From contig JAGTXZ010000021.1 of assembly GCA_018398575.1 (NCBI GenBank), positions 620,001-684,000 on the forward strand: 64,000 bases of DNA, given 5' to 3'. Positions 44,638-56,473 of the stretch are shown here, one piece after another. Within the stretch, counting starts at the first letter, position 1, and each line of letters opens with the position of its first letter. The DNA comes from Ampelomyces quisqualis (taxonomy: Eukaryota; Ascomycota; Dothideomycetes; Pleosporales; Phaeosphaeriaceae). The position numbers and the translations under genes were made by a program. The notes beneath the pieces are model-generated. The model had not been told where the DNA came from, made no database searches, and saw nothing but the letters and a program-made list of their open reading frames with translations.

Positions 44638-46599
44638 TTACATGCTGATCCTCCGCGCGACCGTCGCAAGTCCAGTGTCGTTCTCTGCCTCTTTGCTGGC
44701 CTTCTCGAGAGCCTGCTCTCGGCTGACCTCCTGAGATTTTCGTACTTCTTCGTGGCTCGGTGGCAGTCTTTCGTTTTGGAGATCGACCTTGCGTGCATCT
44801 TCGAAGCTGTGGATGGCTTGCTTGATGCCTTCGGCCCCGAGCATGAGCGTACCAGCAGGGAGTCGGCCACCGGATGCTGTCTTCAACTCACTAACACGCT
44901 CCGACTCTTCACGTAGCACCTGGAATACGCGGGAGAGTCGGCCAATTGCCAAGATCTTGTTCTTGATAGCGCGTCGCTTGAACTCGGTCGAGTCGGGGTC
45001 GAGGCTTGAAAGAGGTGGTGATGAAGGCCCAGAAGCCACAGAGCTCGGCGTCTCCTCCTCGAGTTCTTCCTTGGAGCATGTGTTCAAGATTGCAATGAGC
45101 ATATCCGTGACTACATGTCATCAGCATGAATTGGGGCCACAGTGGAATGTTGAATGGACAACGTACTCTTTTCACCAACAAACGGCAACGACCAGGTAAA
45201 GACATCCATGAAGTTGGGCAGCCAGTACGGGTGTGGCGTGCAGTCTACACAAATTAACTTGGGCTCGAGCAATCGTGCGCCGAATACTCTTACTGAATTG
45301 TCTGATGTTCATAACGTTGTTCTCGTACTTCAGTACGGCGGCCTTGTTGTTGTACACGTCTAGGTAGTTTGGTGCGCTGAAGATGGTCATGACACTCGGG
45401 AAGCCAGTTGTCCGCGTCTTCCTGTACATGCGGTAGCCGGCGTCTTGCGCTTCGTGTGCACGGATGATGGAGAGCAGGTTGTTCTTCTCGAGGAAAGCGC
45501 AAGCAGCAGGATACGAGAAGAAGTACGAGCATCCTCGAACGTGGTTGTGGATGAAGAAGTCGTTGGTTTTCTCTTGTCCAAATTCTTCGAGTGGATCGGC
45601 CCAGAGAATATCGCACATAAGGCCGTGGGTGGGTGGCTCGCGGAAACGATCAATCTGTACCTGTTAGTGAAGAACTGGCAAATAATCATTCTGTGGCTGC
45701 TTGCGCTCTTCAAATCATCCAGAGTGTGGAGTTCGGGGCTCAGACCACCGTGTATGCACAAGAATTGCTTGTTCATGACGGCGGCCAGGGGCAATGCGCA
45801 GAATGAATCCATACAGGCCTCATATACTGCTTCAGAGTACTTGTGTTTGCACTCAAGCTTGAATGTGAAGTAATCGGTCAAATGTCGGCACTCGTGGTTT
45901 CCGCGAAGCAGCCAGAGCGTGTTTGGGTACCAGATCTTCAGCGACCACAGATACAGAACGCACTGTTAGTGTCAGCATATACCCAGCCGCCGCATGCCGC
46001 GTCTCATACCTCGATGCTGAAGTAGCCACGGTCCACGTAGTCGCCCAAAAACAAGTAGCGCGTCTCGGCGGGGTCACCGCCGACTTCGAAGAGCTTCATC
46101 AGGTCGTAGTATTGCCCATGGACGTCACCGCACACGGTTATGGGTGCGTCCATCTCCAGCAGGTTGGGCTCTGCCTTCAGGACTTCTGTGCCTTTCTTTA
46201 TGATCCATAGCGCCTGCTGCTCGGTCAAGCGACCTTCCCGGTAGAAGTGCTGCTTCAGGAACTGGATGTTGGGCTTGGTGCGATCTTGCGGCGAGAAGAA
46301 TTGCTCGTCTGTGGGCGGGTGGAAGGCGGGAGCTTGGACGTCTGGCAGGCACAGTGGGGTTAGCCGGGGTCTATCTCGAGTGCTTGGTCGCTACCGCGCC
46401 ACCAATCGTCGCGCAAGCCGGCAAGCTGCAGGGCCGGTATCGCAGGTGTACCTTTGCAGACGCGCTCCATTGTGCTCACTTGCGAGCCGTCTTCCATGGT
46501 GTGCAGGGTGAAGTCGATCTCAGGGAGCGGTTTCTTCTGCTGGACAGCCTTGACGGCCTTGTCCATGTACTGCTCGACATCTGCGGACTGGTTCTCCAT
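44638..46599 (-). CDS. Calcineurin catalytic subunit A (PP2B protein phosphatase)
   Basis: Ca2+/calmodulin-dependent Ser/Thr phosphatase controlling stress and growth through Crz1-type factors. Six exons: 46452-46599, 46010-46341, 45705-45962, 45294-45654, 45167-45244 and 44638-45110, about 549 aa. The metal and catalytic motifs GDVHGQYYDLMKL, GDYVDRGYFS and LRGNHECRHLT are intact, as are the calcineurin-B-binding helix (NCTPHPYWLPNFMDVFTWS) and the calmodulin-binding stretch AIKNKILAIGRLSRVFQVLR. The autoinhibitory segment follows near HSFEDARKVDLQNE. The third intron starts with GC (AGC|GCAAGC) and ends ACAG. Only that choice restores DDLKSIDRFREPP. The ATG at MENQSAD is the likely start. 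Confidence 0.96.
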
Positions 46600-47595
46600 G
46601 CCGGGCGAGCTGTATCGGGAGCTGCTAGCGGTGGGGGCGCAGGCGAGGGTGGTGGAAGGAAGAGCGAGGGCAAGGGCGAGGGCGAGGGAGGGGCGAGTGG
46701 CGGCAGCGGGTCGTGAGTGGGCCGACGCTCGTTGCGGACTTTGGTGGCCTGGCAAAAAGGATACAATTCGTGGGCTCGTGGAAGCGCGAGGGCTCGATGG
46801 TCTTGTCGCGTGCTCGTGGTGTACTGGCAGCGTTACCCGGGGCTGAGAAATTAGGTGTCGTCCTGGAGAAGGAGGGGATCGCCGCCAAGCACCTCTGCAC
46901 CATCCGCCCAATCACACCCCGCGGGCCACAACGTCATGACCGGTGAAGAGGGCATGCTTGCTTGCGTCTTACTAGACAGGCCGGGGCCGGCCAACAGATG
47001 CGCTCTCGTCTGTTCTAAGATTTGGCCCTTGTACGTCGTCACGCAGGAAGGGACCGTCACGTGCCTCACGTTTCCCTCTCGATCAGCTCCAGGGCCCTTA
47101 GTGTACCGAGGAGGGTGCAAGATCCGCAACCGGTTGTTGGTCAGGTTCGACATCCACCTTGTCATTTGGATTCAAGGATTGCCGTTCCTAAGTTTGACAT
47201 CGTCGAGCCCTTGGGGTGATATCGTAACCATGTTCGGGTGCTTCACGCCAGGGAGGGAGAGAGTGTGATTCATATTGTTGAAGTTTTGCATCATTTGTAT
47301 ACTAAAGATATTTCTGTTTGAACATGACGCGAGCTGAGAAGAACTAGACACAACAAACGACGATAGATCAGACCACAACTCTCACGGTCTGGTCTTGATG
47401 GTCCAACATGGGGCGTAGATGGCGACGCAGAACGTGCTAAGTGACAACGGCACCATCCGAATGTGAATATGGAATCCCCAGGGCGTTGGGGCAACACTCC
47501 AAAGCGATGCGAAGATATCCAACTTCAAGCTTTTCCCTCTCGAAATATGCACAGGGTGGGGGGATTTTGAGGTTAGGAGTGCAACACTAGATCAC
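46600..47595. other. Calcineurin promoter and LPMO 3' flank
   Basis: About 1 kb. The 350 bases next to the calcineurin start are GC-rich and purine-rich and form its leader and promoter. The remainder shows no gene, repeat or RNA that I can support. Confidence 0.45.
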
Positions 47596-48798
47596 TTAGA
47601 TAAGGTGCGCGGCGGAGAGGCTGCGGTGGAGATGACCGCGAGGGAAATGGATGTGACGCTTCTTCGTAGATGCAACAGCAACACCGTCCGTGCACGACAT
47701 GCCAGCAGCCATAGCTTGGGGAACAGCACACCCTCGGTTGCAAATACCGAACTGGCTGTTACCCATGCACACCATGGAACCTTCCTCGGTACAAGGTGTG
47801 CACTGGCCATTGGTGGGTGTGGTGTTGTTGGGTGGCTGGAGAGCGGCAGGGGCGGAGTTTGCAACTGGGGGACTGGCGCCCTTCGCTGGTAGTGCAGGCT
47901 GAGCGATAGGTGAAAGAGCAGGTGGGGCAGGGGAGGCGCCTGGAGCAAATACGCCGCCAGGGTTCGATGGAGTGTTCGACACATTTGGACCCTTGACGTC
48001 GCTGGGCGTAGAAGGTGTACCTTGGGGTGGCGTAGAGGGGGTGCCGGCAGACGGGCTCCCCATTGATCCAGCACCTGCACCCATAGCGTTCTGCTTAGTG
48101 CATCCGGAGCCTGTGGAGGGTGTACCAGAAGCTCTCCCGCCTATGACAGCCTGTCCAGGGTTGGGGTAAACGAAATCTTCGTTTGGGGCGGTTGAGCACT
48201 CAGTATCTGGCAAGTTCGCAACGAACATGTCGGGATAACCAGCTAGTGCCTGTGCAGCGGCTTCGCTCGGGCCAGAAGTTTGACCGCTTCCGACCTGAAC
48301 GAAGGCACAGTTCATGTAGAATTCTCGATTGCCAACTTTGTTTAGCCAGGTCCAGGCGAAGGTGTAGCGGCCATCTGGAATGCTTGCCGGCATGGTGACG
48401 GGGAAACCACCCTCAATGGGAGTCAGCATTGGGTCCCTGGTGTGGTCCTCAGGTGCATTGCCTGGGAATTTGCCTGTGGGGCAGCCACCAATAACGCTTT
48501 GAATGACTTTCCACTGCGACTTCTCCGTCGGCTCTGGGTCGGTGGTGATAGAGAATTGACAAGAGCCACCACCATGGACCGCAGTACCATTGAAAGAGAC
48601 CATTTGTGTCTCACCGGCATTCCACTGGTTCATAGCCTCAACCTCATAGACGCCGGGTCGCTGCTTGCAAGGCCAGCCACCAGGAGTCAGCGGGGATGTG
48701 TCGAGGGTGGATCGGCCAAAGGGAGTAGGGTAGTTCATGATGATGTGTGCTGATGCACTCGCGGCAAGAGCCGAGATGGCAACGATTTTAGAGAGCAT
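47596..48798 (-). CDS. AA11 lytic polysaccharide monooxygenase with C-terminal X278-like module
   Basis: Secreted copper enzyme that cleaves chitin oxidatively; AA11 is the fungal chitin-active LPMO family. The signal peptide MLSKIVAISALAASASA is followed directly by His18, the copper-binding N-terminal residue (HIIMNYPTPFG). The second His of the brace is in AVHGGGSCQ (about residue 75), and the axial Tyr lies in REFYMNCAF. Other family blocks are PCKQRPGVYEV, NAGETQMVSFNG and FAWTWLNKVGNRE. A Pro/Ser/Thr linker leads to a Cys-rich module (QCTPCTEEGSMVC ... GICNRGCAVPQ) like X278, found on many AA11 enzymes. It is a single exon of 400 aa. The ATG at 48798 is used; upstream open frame lacks ATG. 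Confidence 0.93.
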   Translation of the reverse strand: MLSKIVAISALAASASAHIIMNYPTPFGRSTLDTSPLTPGGWPCKQRPGVYEVEAMNQWNAGETQMVSFNGTAVHGGGSCQFSITTDPEPTEKSQWKVIQSVIGGCPTGKFPGNAPEDHTRDPMLTPIEGGFPVTMPASIPDGRYTFAWTWLNKVGNREFYMNCAFVQVGSGQTSGPSEAAAQALAGYPDMFVANLPDTECSTAPNEDFVYPNPGQAVIGGRASGTPSTGSGCTKQNAMGAGAGSMGSPSAGTPSTPPQGTPSTPSDVKGPNVSNTPSNPGGVFAPGASPAPPALSPIAQPALPAKGASPPVANSAPAALQPPNNTTPTNGQCTPCTEEGSMVCMGNSQFGICNRGCAVPQAMAAGMSCTDGVAVASTKKRHIHFPRGHLHRSLSAAHLI

Positions 48799-49737
48799 CT
48801 TGGGCTTCAAGGAGTGTGGAGATCGGAAGTCTTAAAGTTTCACTAGACCTGCTGAGCGAGGTAATGATCGTGTGTGCTGTTGTCGTGCGAAGTGCTGCTG
48901 GACGGGACGTATCTGACAGGTTCGTGAGACTAGCTCTTGCAACGATGAACCGCAATGGAAATGAGTGTAATATCTGCCACAGGCAAGATATAAAAAAGGA
49001 AGAAAGGAACGTAATGTGGAGTAGAGCCCGAAACTGCAGTAGTGAAATCGTAGGGGATGGTCGACATGTCGAGAGAACCGTCGACTATATATCAACCATA
49101 GGACGCCAGTCGCCTCCCTACTCAGGAAACGAGTGCATGTAGCCCCGTGCGCGGGAGATCATCGACAAGCATAGGCTATTCGACGGCATGAGATGATGAG
49201 ACGTCTAGAGGTAACGTGCCGGCTCGTATGCCCATCTTGGCTTAGCAGCAGGGGTGCGAGGTCAGGATGGACAGTGTAACTACATGCCGGTGGTCTGCCT
49301 TCAGCTGGCTCGGCAAGTACTGATATCGATTAATTGGCTGAAACGGGTTCAAGTGGAGATCGTTTCTGAAACGAAAGAGCGGAGGAGGGCTCAGGAGGGT
49401 CGCGATTGGGGCGAAATGTTGTACAGCAGGTCGACGTCGGGTTTGAACTTTGACGTGTGCGCCAGCAGTCTGTGTCCCGCAGGGTTGGTGCTCTACCCCT
49501 ATCGATAGAGGAGGCGATCGCCGCCGATTCACCTGAAACATCCACGGTCTTCGCGAGCATTGCTGTGTGCGCTCTAATTCGTTGCGCCCTCGTCGTCAGC
49601 ACACAATGGTCTCGCGCTCCAGGCTTAGCAAGGACCAGTCAAAGAGCTCACTCCATGTTTTCTCAAGGTTACGGAGTGCTCGGGGCATGCGTACCATCAT
49701 GTCTGCGACTAGTGGTAAGGTTTGAAAGACGGTTGTG

Positions 49738-49760
49738 TACTCCGTACTCCGTACTCCGTA
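49738..49760. repeat. Tandem TACTCCG repeat
   Basis: Three exact copies of the 7-mer TACTCCG followed by TA. It is the same core as the dispersed TACTCCGTA motif, here in head-to-tail array. Near-copies lie at about 49671 and 50796. Confidence 0.7.
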
Positions 49761-50839
49761 GCAGCGCTGTTGCAGGGTTCCGCAAGCGTCTGGCGAAATT
49801 TCATGCTGGTGGACATGGTTTCCCTGCTTCATGGGGATGATCCTGGAGTTTGGCTCGCCCGACATTGCGGGATTCAATGGGCTGAGAATGCCAGACCATC
49901 CAGGTGCCAGGATATTACCTGCAGGTGGCTTGGTTTGAGCAGTCGCGCCGCAACGTGGTGTACCGTGTACGACATAGCGGGCGCGAATGCAGGTCGTGGC
50001 GCGGTGTCACTTCTAGCCGACCAGATCGTCGAGATCAGCTCGTAGTGAAGACATCGCCTCATCGCGTCATTGGCCGATCTACTCATTGATTCGACACTCA
50101 CGAACGACGACCTGTTTCAAAAATTTGGTCATGAGTGTGGACAGCTCGGTGGAAGTTGAGTGAAGAGGCAGCCCGCCTGTCGCGCGCGATCTCTACCTCC
50201 ACGTCTGATCAGTGAGCTTGCATTTCCGTTGCTTGGCCGCTCCAACATCCACTTACAGCCGGTGACACGTCTCAGATGAAGACAAACAAATCATACCTGC
50301 AGCTATTCACCGCGAATCATGATCTTGCATGCCAGCATGTTGACGCTCAGAGGCTGGGAGTTGTGAAACCTCGAGCCCTTGCATGTTGTTGATGATGGGG
50401 CATCGTGTGGAGAGGACTCTCGGATGACATCTATCCTGACCGGATCGTTTCTCGAATCCAGCCGTGACCCGTCACCTGTGTTTGTAACTTTGCATCCAAC
50501 GGTCTCGATCACCGCTCCGCCGAAAGCTGGAACACCGCTGACATGGATACCGTTTGACCTGTCGAGACTCGAGAGAGAGGCAGCCTGCTAATGGCCGAAG
50601 TAGGACCGTCCAAAGTATGAGGCTATGAGCGAAGGTCTGTGGCTGTGCTGTAGCTTTGATGTGGCTCCCCACCCGGCTGTATCTCGGCCGCTAGCACTAA
50701 GCTGCTTTCAAGTTTCAACCCATCGATTCTTTCCGCGCTGTGGGTGACGCGGCACGCCGATTGAAGGCGCCCAGTACACATGTCTTGGTCTGTTGTACTC
50801 CGTACCCCGTAGCTTGCTGGATAATGGAAAACTTCCCTG

Positions 50840-51028
50840 CCGTATTAAATCGTGGGGAGGAGCCGAGCTGGAGCACGGCCCCGAGCCGGCCCCGAAGGCT
50901 AAGCCAATAGCCAATTGCAGCTATGTGGCAGTGCGTGGTGCTTGATGCAGGTGTTCTGACTGGCTCAAGACTTCGGGGCCGACTCGGGGCCGGATGCTAG
51001 CTCGGCTCCTCCTCACGAATTAATACGG
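50840..51028. mobile_element. Small inverted-repeat (MITE-like) element
   Basis: About 189 bp. The left arm (50840-50905) begins CCGTATTAA and the right arm (50961-51028) ends TTAATACGG. The arms pair over about 66 bases with few mismatches, sharing GGAGGAGCCGAGCT and CGGCCCCGA blocks, and leave a loop of about 55 bp. It has no coding capacity. A target duplication is not obvious. Composition is GC-rich, unlike the RIP-hit element at 25.6 kb, so this copy has escaped RIP, probably because it is short. Confidence 0.7.
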
Positions 51029-51671
51029 TAATCTGGTCGAACATAATTTCAATCCGCCCATCTCTTCTGCGGCCCACTGCGCAGGCGGGTGTCAGGGGCA
51101 GTTTAGGCCACTTCCAAACTGCATCTTCATTTCCGAACTGGCCGATCTGGCTTCAAATACTACCGTCTTTTTCGGGCCTTGGCCAACATCCCGGAGACGA
51201 AGTATGTAAGGCATTTGTGGCACGTCTGGTTGTATACACGGAGTACGTTGTGTGGCTTGGTTGCCTCCTTTCTGGCGAGCTGGGTTTTCAATCCAGGCAG
51301 ATTGCCAAAGTCCTTATCACTCACCAGTGCACCGCCAATGGCGTGTTCCTCTCCAATGGACATGCCGACACCCTACTGCTGCTCTACAGCCCCTCGCGAA
51401 TAAGTCATATCAATCGGGCTGATTGAGTGAACCAAGGTGATAGACATTACCTCATGAGCTGTCACACTAAACAATTAGCCAACTTGGAGTCAAGCAACGA
51501 AACTCGTTGCGCTCATGTCCGGCATTCGTTGATATGTTGTATGTGGATGGACTTTTGCGAGAGAAATTCTGTGCACAAGAGACAACGAAGGCATCTATGT
51601 GCGCAGGCGAGGTACTTCAAATGAGTCGAATATCTCATTATGCTCGTGTCGAGTCTTGCAACAAGTTCATC

Positions 51672-54600
51672 CTAGCCACCAGATCGCTTATGCAAGAAGG
51701 GCATCTTCTGCTCTAGCCATGTCGACCTCGATCTTGGCTTCACGACCAGCGGACACTTTTCAATGCCAATATGAACGCTTCCGTCGTTTCTGCCAATGAA
51801 ACTGCCAAAACCATACTTGGATCCGAGTCGCTGTAGGTGTTTCGCTCGTTCCTTCTTCCCGAGATGGCAGGTCCCTCTCATGTCTTCGACCGCCGCGCTG
51901 GCCGCGAATAACGCGATGAGGGAAGCTATCGAAGTCGGCATTCGAGCTAAATATTGCCCAGGTCGGCGAGCGTACACCCAAATTGCAACAAAAACGTAAG
52001 TGCAGAGGATGGCTTCGGAGATGATGAACATCGTGTGTGACAAGACAATGCGCGGCTTTGACTCAACCAGGTATCCATCAATCATCGACGTCGAACTGTC
52101 GCTGGACGGTACGAACAATCGCCTTTTGTTGAGACCCAGCCAGATTGCGAAAAGGGTTGAATATGCTTTATTCATGGGGCCTATTGCTTCGTCGAATGTG
52201 GGGGCAGGCAGGCTCGGGTCTATTAGGCGACTACCGCTACCTCGTTTGATGAAATAACTGAGATAGTCTTCTGCGAAATCGTCGTTGTGAAAGCTAGTTC
52301 CGGACCATCGAAAGATGTACTGATTCGATTGCCTGATGATGTTCATAACGTCGTTGCTGAACAGGCTATCTGAGGAGTTCGTGATTATGCTTGTGTTGCT
52401 GATATGCTCTACTGCACGTTGCAATCGTCCGTTTTTGTACACTTGAACTTTTGCACTTGCGGTGATCACTCTTGGGCGACACTGGACAAACAGGGCTTTT
52501 CGTTCGTCTATTGTCAGCTTTGCTTTGCCCACCGGACAGGTTCCTTCAGTATGCCGCATCCAGGCAAAGATAACCCTGCCCATGCATGCCTCCTGCTCTT
52601 GTTGTGTAGCGTTGCTCTTAGGAGAGAGCTGGGACACAACTTCGTTAGCACTGGGACCATCTACACACGTGTAAGTAGTAGATCCCAAAGGACCAAACGT
52701 TTGCTGACCAACGCTTATGTCTCTTGTGGTCCCACAGAGTGCGTTTCCATTCGAATAAGGGACTGAGACGTTGAGCGAGACGGCGGCTCCAGTAGAAGTA
52801 TTGGTGATACTCGCTTCGAGGTTTTGACCGATTTTAAGCTCTGTGCAATCCAGTTCCGCGCCAATAGCCCGAGTCGATGCTTCGTAATAGCTTGAATTGG
52901 CTCCACTTTCCGCCTGCTCCTTGAAAAATGGTAGATAGAACCATGAGTGGTCGGTCCAAGAAGGCAAGGGCGTTCCACGGGTGAAGTTGGACTCTGCAAC
53001 AAGAAACTGATCCTCGCCGATACCTCCTTTGTAGGCGCCGGATGTCTTTAGCATGCCAAACATATTGCCTTCTTCAGGGCCAATGCTACCATTGATTGGA
53101 ACTATTCTGTAATCAAAGGGCGGTTGAAACGTTGTCGCTTGTTGGATGTCGAACGATTTCTGGTTGATTAGACCCGAGAAGGCTACAGCCAGCAAGTTCG
53201 CGAGTAATGCCATTGCACAGACGGCAGCTAGAACGAAATGTTTCGATCTGAATGCTTTGAAGACAACGAGCTGTGGAGGTAAAGAGCTATAATCCATGTC
53301 GATGGACTTTTTCGCCTCTGCATTGCAGTCTTGTAGTTCTTCGAGAGGCTGTAGCAGACAGAGCAATCGATTAAAAAGAATCCACATTGGTTCGATCAAC
53401 GTAGCTATGGCCGTCGGAATATAGCTCTCAAGTATGCCTCGAACGATTGCGTTGGATGAGGGAACAGGTAATCCTAAGACACGTAAGCACTTTCTATAAA
53501 AGCGGACTGTCCACGTATTTGTACCATTGGCGTAAGCCTTGCTGTATATAACGCCCAAGGCGACTGCAAGAACAACAAAGAGAGTCACAAATGGAATCGC
53601 AATCCATGAGGTAAACTCGATCGGCCTTACAGGTTTCGCGATGCTAGTCGGACTATCTCGTCGACCTTGCATGTGGAGAGTGTCGTGTCCGTCTTCAGTG
53701 ACATCATTGCACGTTACATCAAGAAGACTGTAAGCCACATTAACAACCGCTTTCGTTAGTACGTTCATGCATCACTCACCGGGTTCCAGTTTCGTCGTTG
53801 ACCAGCCTATATCGCTTCTGCGCAATGACCCTGCCGACGTCTTCCTCTGTGCAGCAATCAAGATCAGCGAAGTCTGACAAAAGCAGGTCGTTATCTGCTA
53901 CTAAAGCCATAATACTAGCGATTGTGCTGGGGTCCGTCTGAAGCTTGCGCTTACGAACCAAGGACAAGATAAGTAGGGAAATGGTGGCAAGTGATACCAC
54001 GGCAAGGAGGCCCACAACCGTGTGAATGAAGACTGGTTCGACCACTACAGCTTCGCTCATGTCTTGCTGTTGGCCAGTCACATCTGCTGAGGTATTGAAA
54101 TCGTTACCCAAGATGTCGACCATTGCACGAGCGAACAGCAGTCGGTAGGCGTCGGTGTATGCTTGACTTAAGATGCGCCAATCAAGATAGTCGCCCAACG
54201 GTCGATCTGGGGTTGCGAGGGCGAGTCCGACCATAGGCTGTAAGTCTACGCCGACAGTTAGGTTTGTGTCGGCCATTATGTCTAAGTATCTTGGTATGTA
54301 AGAAGTCGGTAGATAGTCGCCACGGATCCTCACTCCTAATGTTCCAGAATTCAATAGGGCTTCGAAGTTTGTTGCGTTGAAGATCTCCCACGGGAGATTT
54401 GTTTTATCGCCGAGTGGAACCATCCGCAGAGGCTCTTTCGTCTGTCGATCAATGGTCGCTGAGACCTTTTGACGCCAATACCATGGGTGGCAGTACACAG
54501 CAGTCACATCTTGAGGTGGGTCCTCAGCCCGAGCCTGCTGAGTTAGTACATCTTCCGATTAGATGACCAGGAGAGCCTACCTTTGATTTTGCAAAAGCCG

Positions 54601-55755
54601 CCAAGAATGTGGTGTTCGCGCTCTCTGGGCAGTAAGGACTCAGATACCAATCTGCCCAGCCCCCGCTATGGTACCCAACGTATTTGGCGGTGTATGCCTT
54701 GACAGTAGTGGCCTCGGATTGCGATAGAGTCTCTCCGATAGTCAAGTTGCCAGTCAGGCCCACTGCAGCCTTGCAGCCATTGCTGCTGGAGTATATTATC
54801 ATCTCCGAATCATCTGATTTGTGCGAAGCATCTTCGCAAATCAAGTCCAATGAGTACATCGTCGTAGGAGCAGTGTAGTTGCCCTTGTGCTGAGTTTCAT
54901 TACCCGTGGTATTCTTTGGTTTGAAAGGGGCCAGTGTATAATTACGCGCCATGTATGGAGGTAGCGGCTCGTTCAACACAGCGATCCCGTATGCAGATTG
55001 TGAGTAACGAAAAGATAGACCCGTTGCCTGCTTTTCGAACGGCATAGAAGATGTCGAAACGGCAAACGAGGTATTAGTAGTGCGTGTGACAGTTTGAATT
55101 GAGAAGATACCAGCTTGAGTTGGCACCAGACCCCATGTTACGAGAACTACAGCAAATGAAGCCCAGAATACCGGCCAGTGCCTATTATTGTTAGCACTAT
55201 TTAGTGAGTTCAGAGCGTCATAAGCAAGCTTCAGTGACGATGAAACATGGAAATTCGGCAAGCCATCAAAGATGTGCACTCAACATACCTATCTCTGAAA
55301 GCCCTCAGAGGGGCTAGTGGAATGAAAGAAAACGGATAGTGCAACAGCAGGGAATCTTTGCCAAGAGCTCCAGTCTCTTTGCTCAACTGATAGTAAGGCT
55401 CCATCCGCTTGGTCTCCAGGTCGATCCATGCCCAATGTATGCTAAAGATCACAGCCACAAGAGTGGGGAAGTAAAGGTAGAGGAATGTATCCCCTAGTGG
55501 TAGATCGTTGATGACGGGCGCGAATAGGAGGCCGTTATCTGTTTGACTTTTCCAAAGCATGTACTCAAGTACCGCAATGAGAGCCCAGCATATCGTAATA
55601 GTCAAGACTAGTACTGGCACACGTAACGCCGTAGGTTTCCATAGTTTGGTTTCTGGAGATGTTAGTACAGTAAAAGTGCCAATATCCTGAAGCATACCGT
55701 AAATTTCTGTGCATCGCGATAGTATTGTGGCCTTGATTTTCGGTGTCCCTGACAT
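51672..55755 (-). CDS. Large DUF3433-family membrane protein
   Basis: Fungus-specific plasma-membrane or endomembrane protein of unknown role, about 1280-1293 aa. Exons 55289-55755, 54581-55181, 53780-54537 and 51672-53727 join in frame; donors are GTATGT, GTAGGC and GTGAGT, and acceptors AATAG, CTCAG and TACAG. Two similar halves are visible, each with a Trp/Pro-led membrane segment (WKPTALRVPVLVL; FTSWIAIPFVTLFVV), a second hydrophobic helix and a long Asn-glycosylation-rich outer domain (such as NTTGNETQHKGN). Final helices lie around LSHTMFIISEAILCTYVFVA. An extra 45-nt intron with CTAAC branch at about 55647-55691 is likely and keeps frame. The start ATG is at MSGTPKIKA. Confidence 0.87.
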
Positions 55756-56473
55756 GATGTTGTCCGAGGATGTCGAACCTGCCACGATCCGATTGGGTAT
55801 TCGATATTATAATAATTAAATAAGAAACGAATCGCAACGAGGGACACAGCAGATTTCAAGTGCGTGAGATACGGAGTAAAGTGCAGCAATATGCCTTCCA
55901 TTCTGCATACACTGGCATGTTGGGTATTTATGGAAGCGTTGCGCTGGCTTAAGCGCCTGAAGTCAGGGAGTACGCGCTGCTGCGCCGCATCAACCAATGC
56001 CGTGGCTCACTGCACCATCTAGGCCCACTCTGGGGAAGTACCCAGTGTGATTCGCGCCATGAAGTCGGGAGGCATCATCCAATGCAACTGCGCGGATATG
56101 CGACAAGTGGATACATGAAACTCAATTAGAGCATGCTCACTAGGGCTGTAGCGGTTCCTGCGACGTCGGTTAATTCAAAGTTCCAACCGTCACCAAAGTC
56201 GATGAGCGCTGCGGCTATCTAATCATAAACTTATGTTGTCGATAGACAGCCCAACGCGGTCGCAATGGTTTGATGGAGTCTGAGATAGTGCTGTTTTGGC
56301 AACAGGTGGCTTCGCTGCACCCGTGGGCCTAACAGGAGAAGCAGAATTGGAGAAATAATTCTGCATATGGCATCTGTTACAGTGGTTCGACTCTGCGCTT
56401 TGGACAATATCATTATCTCGTCTGGTAGTCACAGACATGTGGTACCCGGATGCATGGTTGGACTTGTCGAAGC
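55756..56473. other. Intergenic region between the DUF3433 gene and the reductase gene
   Basis: About 720 bp with no supported gene; it contains the DUF3433 promoter, one ATACGGAGTAA motif at about 55870 and the 3' UTR of the reductase. Confidence 0.4.

Larger units (their letters stand above)
48799..51671. other. Long intergenic region with motif clusters and a hairpin element
   Basis: About 2.9 kb with no gene I can support. It holds the LPMO promoter, a TACTCCG triple repeat at 49738-49760, more motif copies at about 50796 and 51238, and the inverted-repeat element at 50840-51028. All open frames here are short and unremarkable. Confidence 0.5.

Noticed and set aside
49430..49516. tRNA-like stretch on the minus strand with GGGGTAGAGC and AGTTCAAACCC, resembling A and B boxes
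   Set aside because: The acceptor arms do not pair, the D-stem lacks its partner and the T-stem/loop geometry is wrong. At best it is a decayed tRNA-like sequence.
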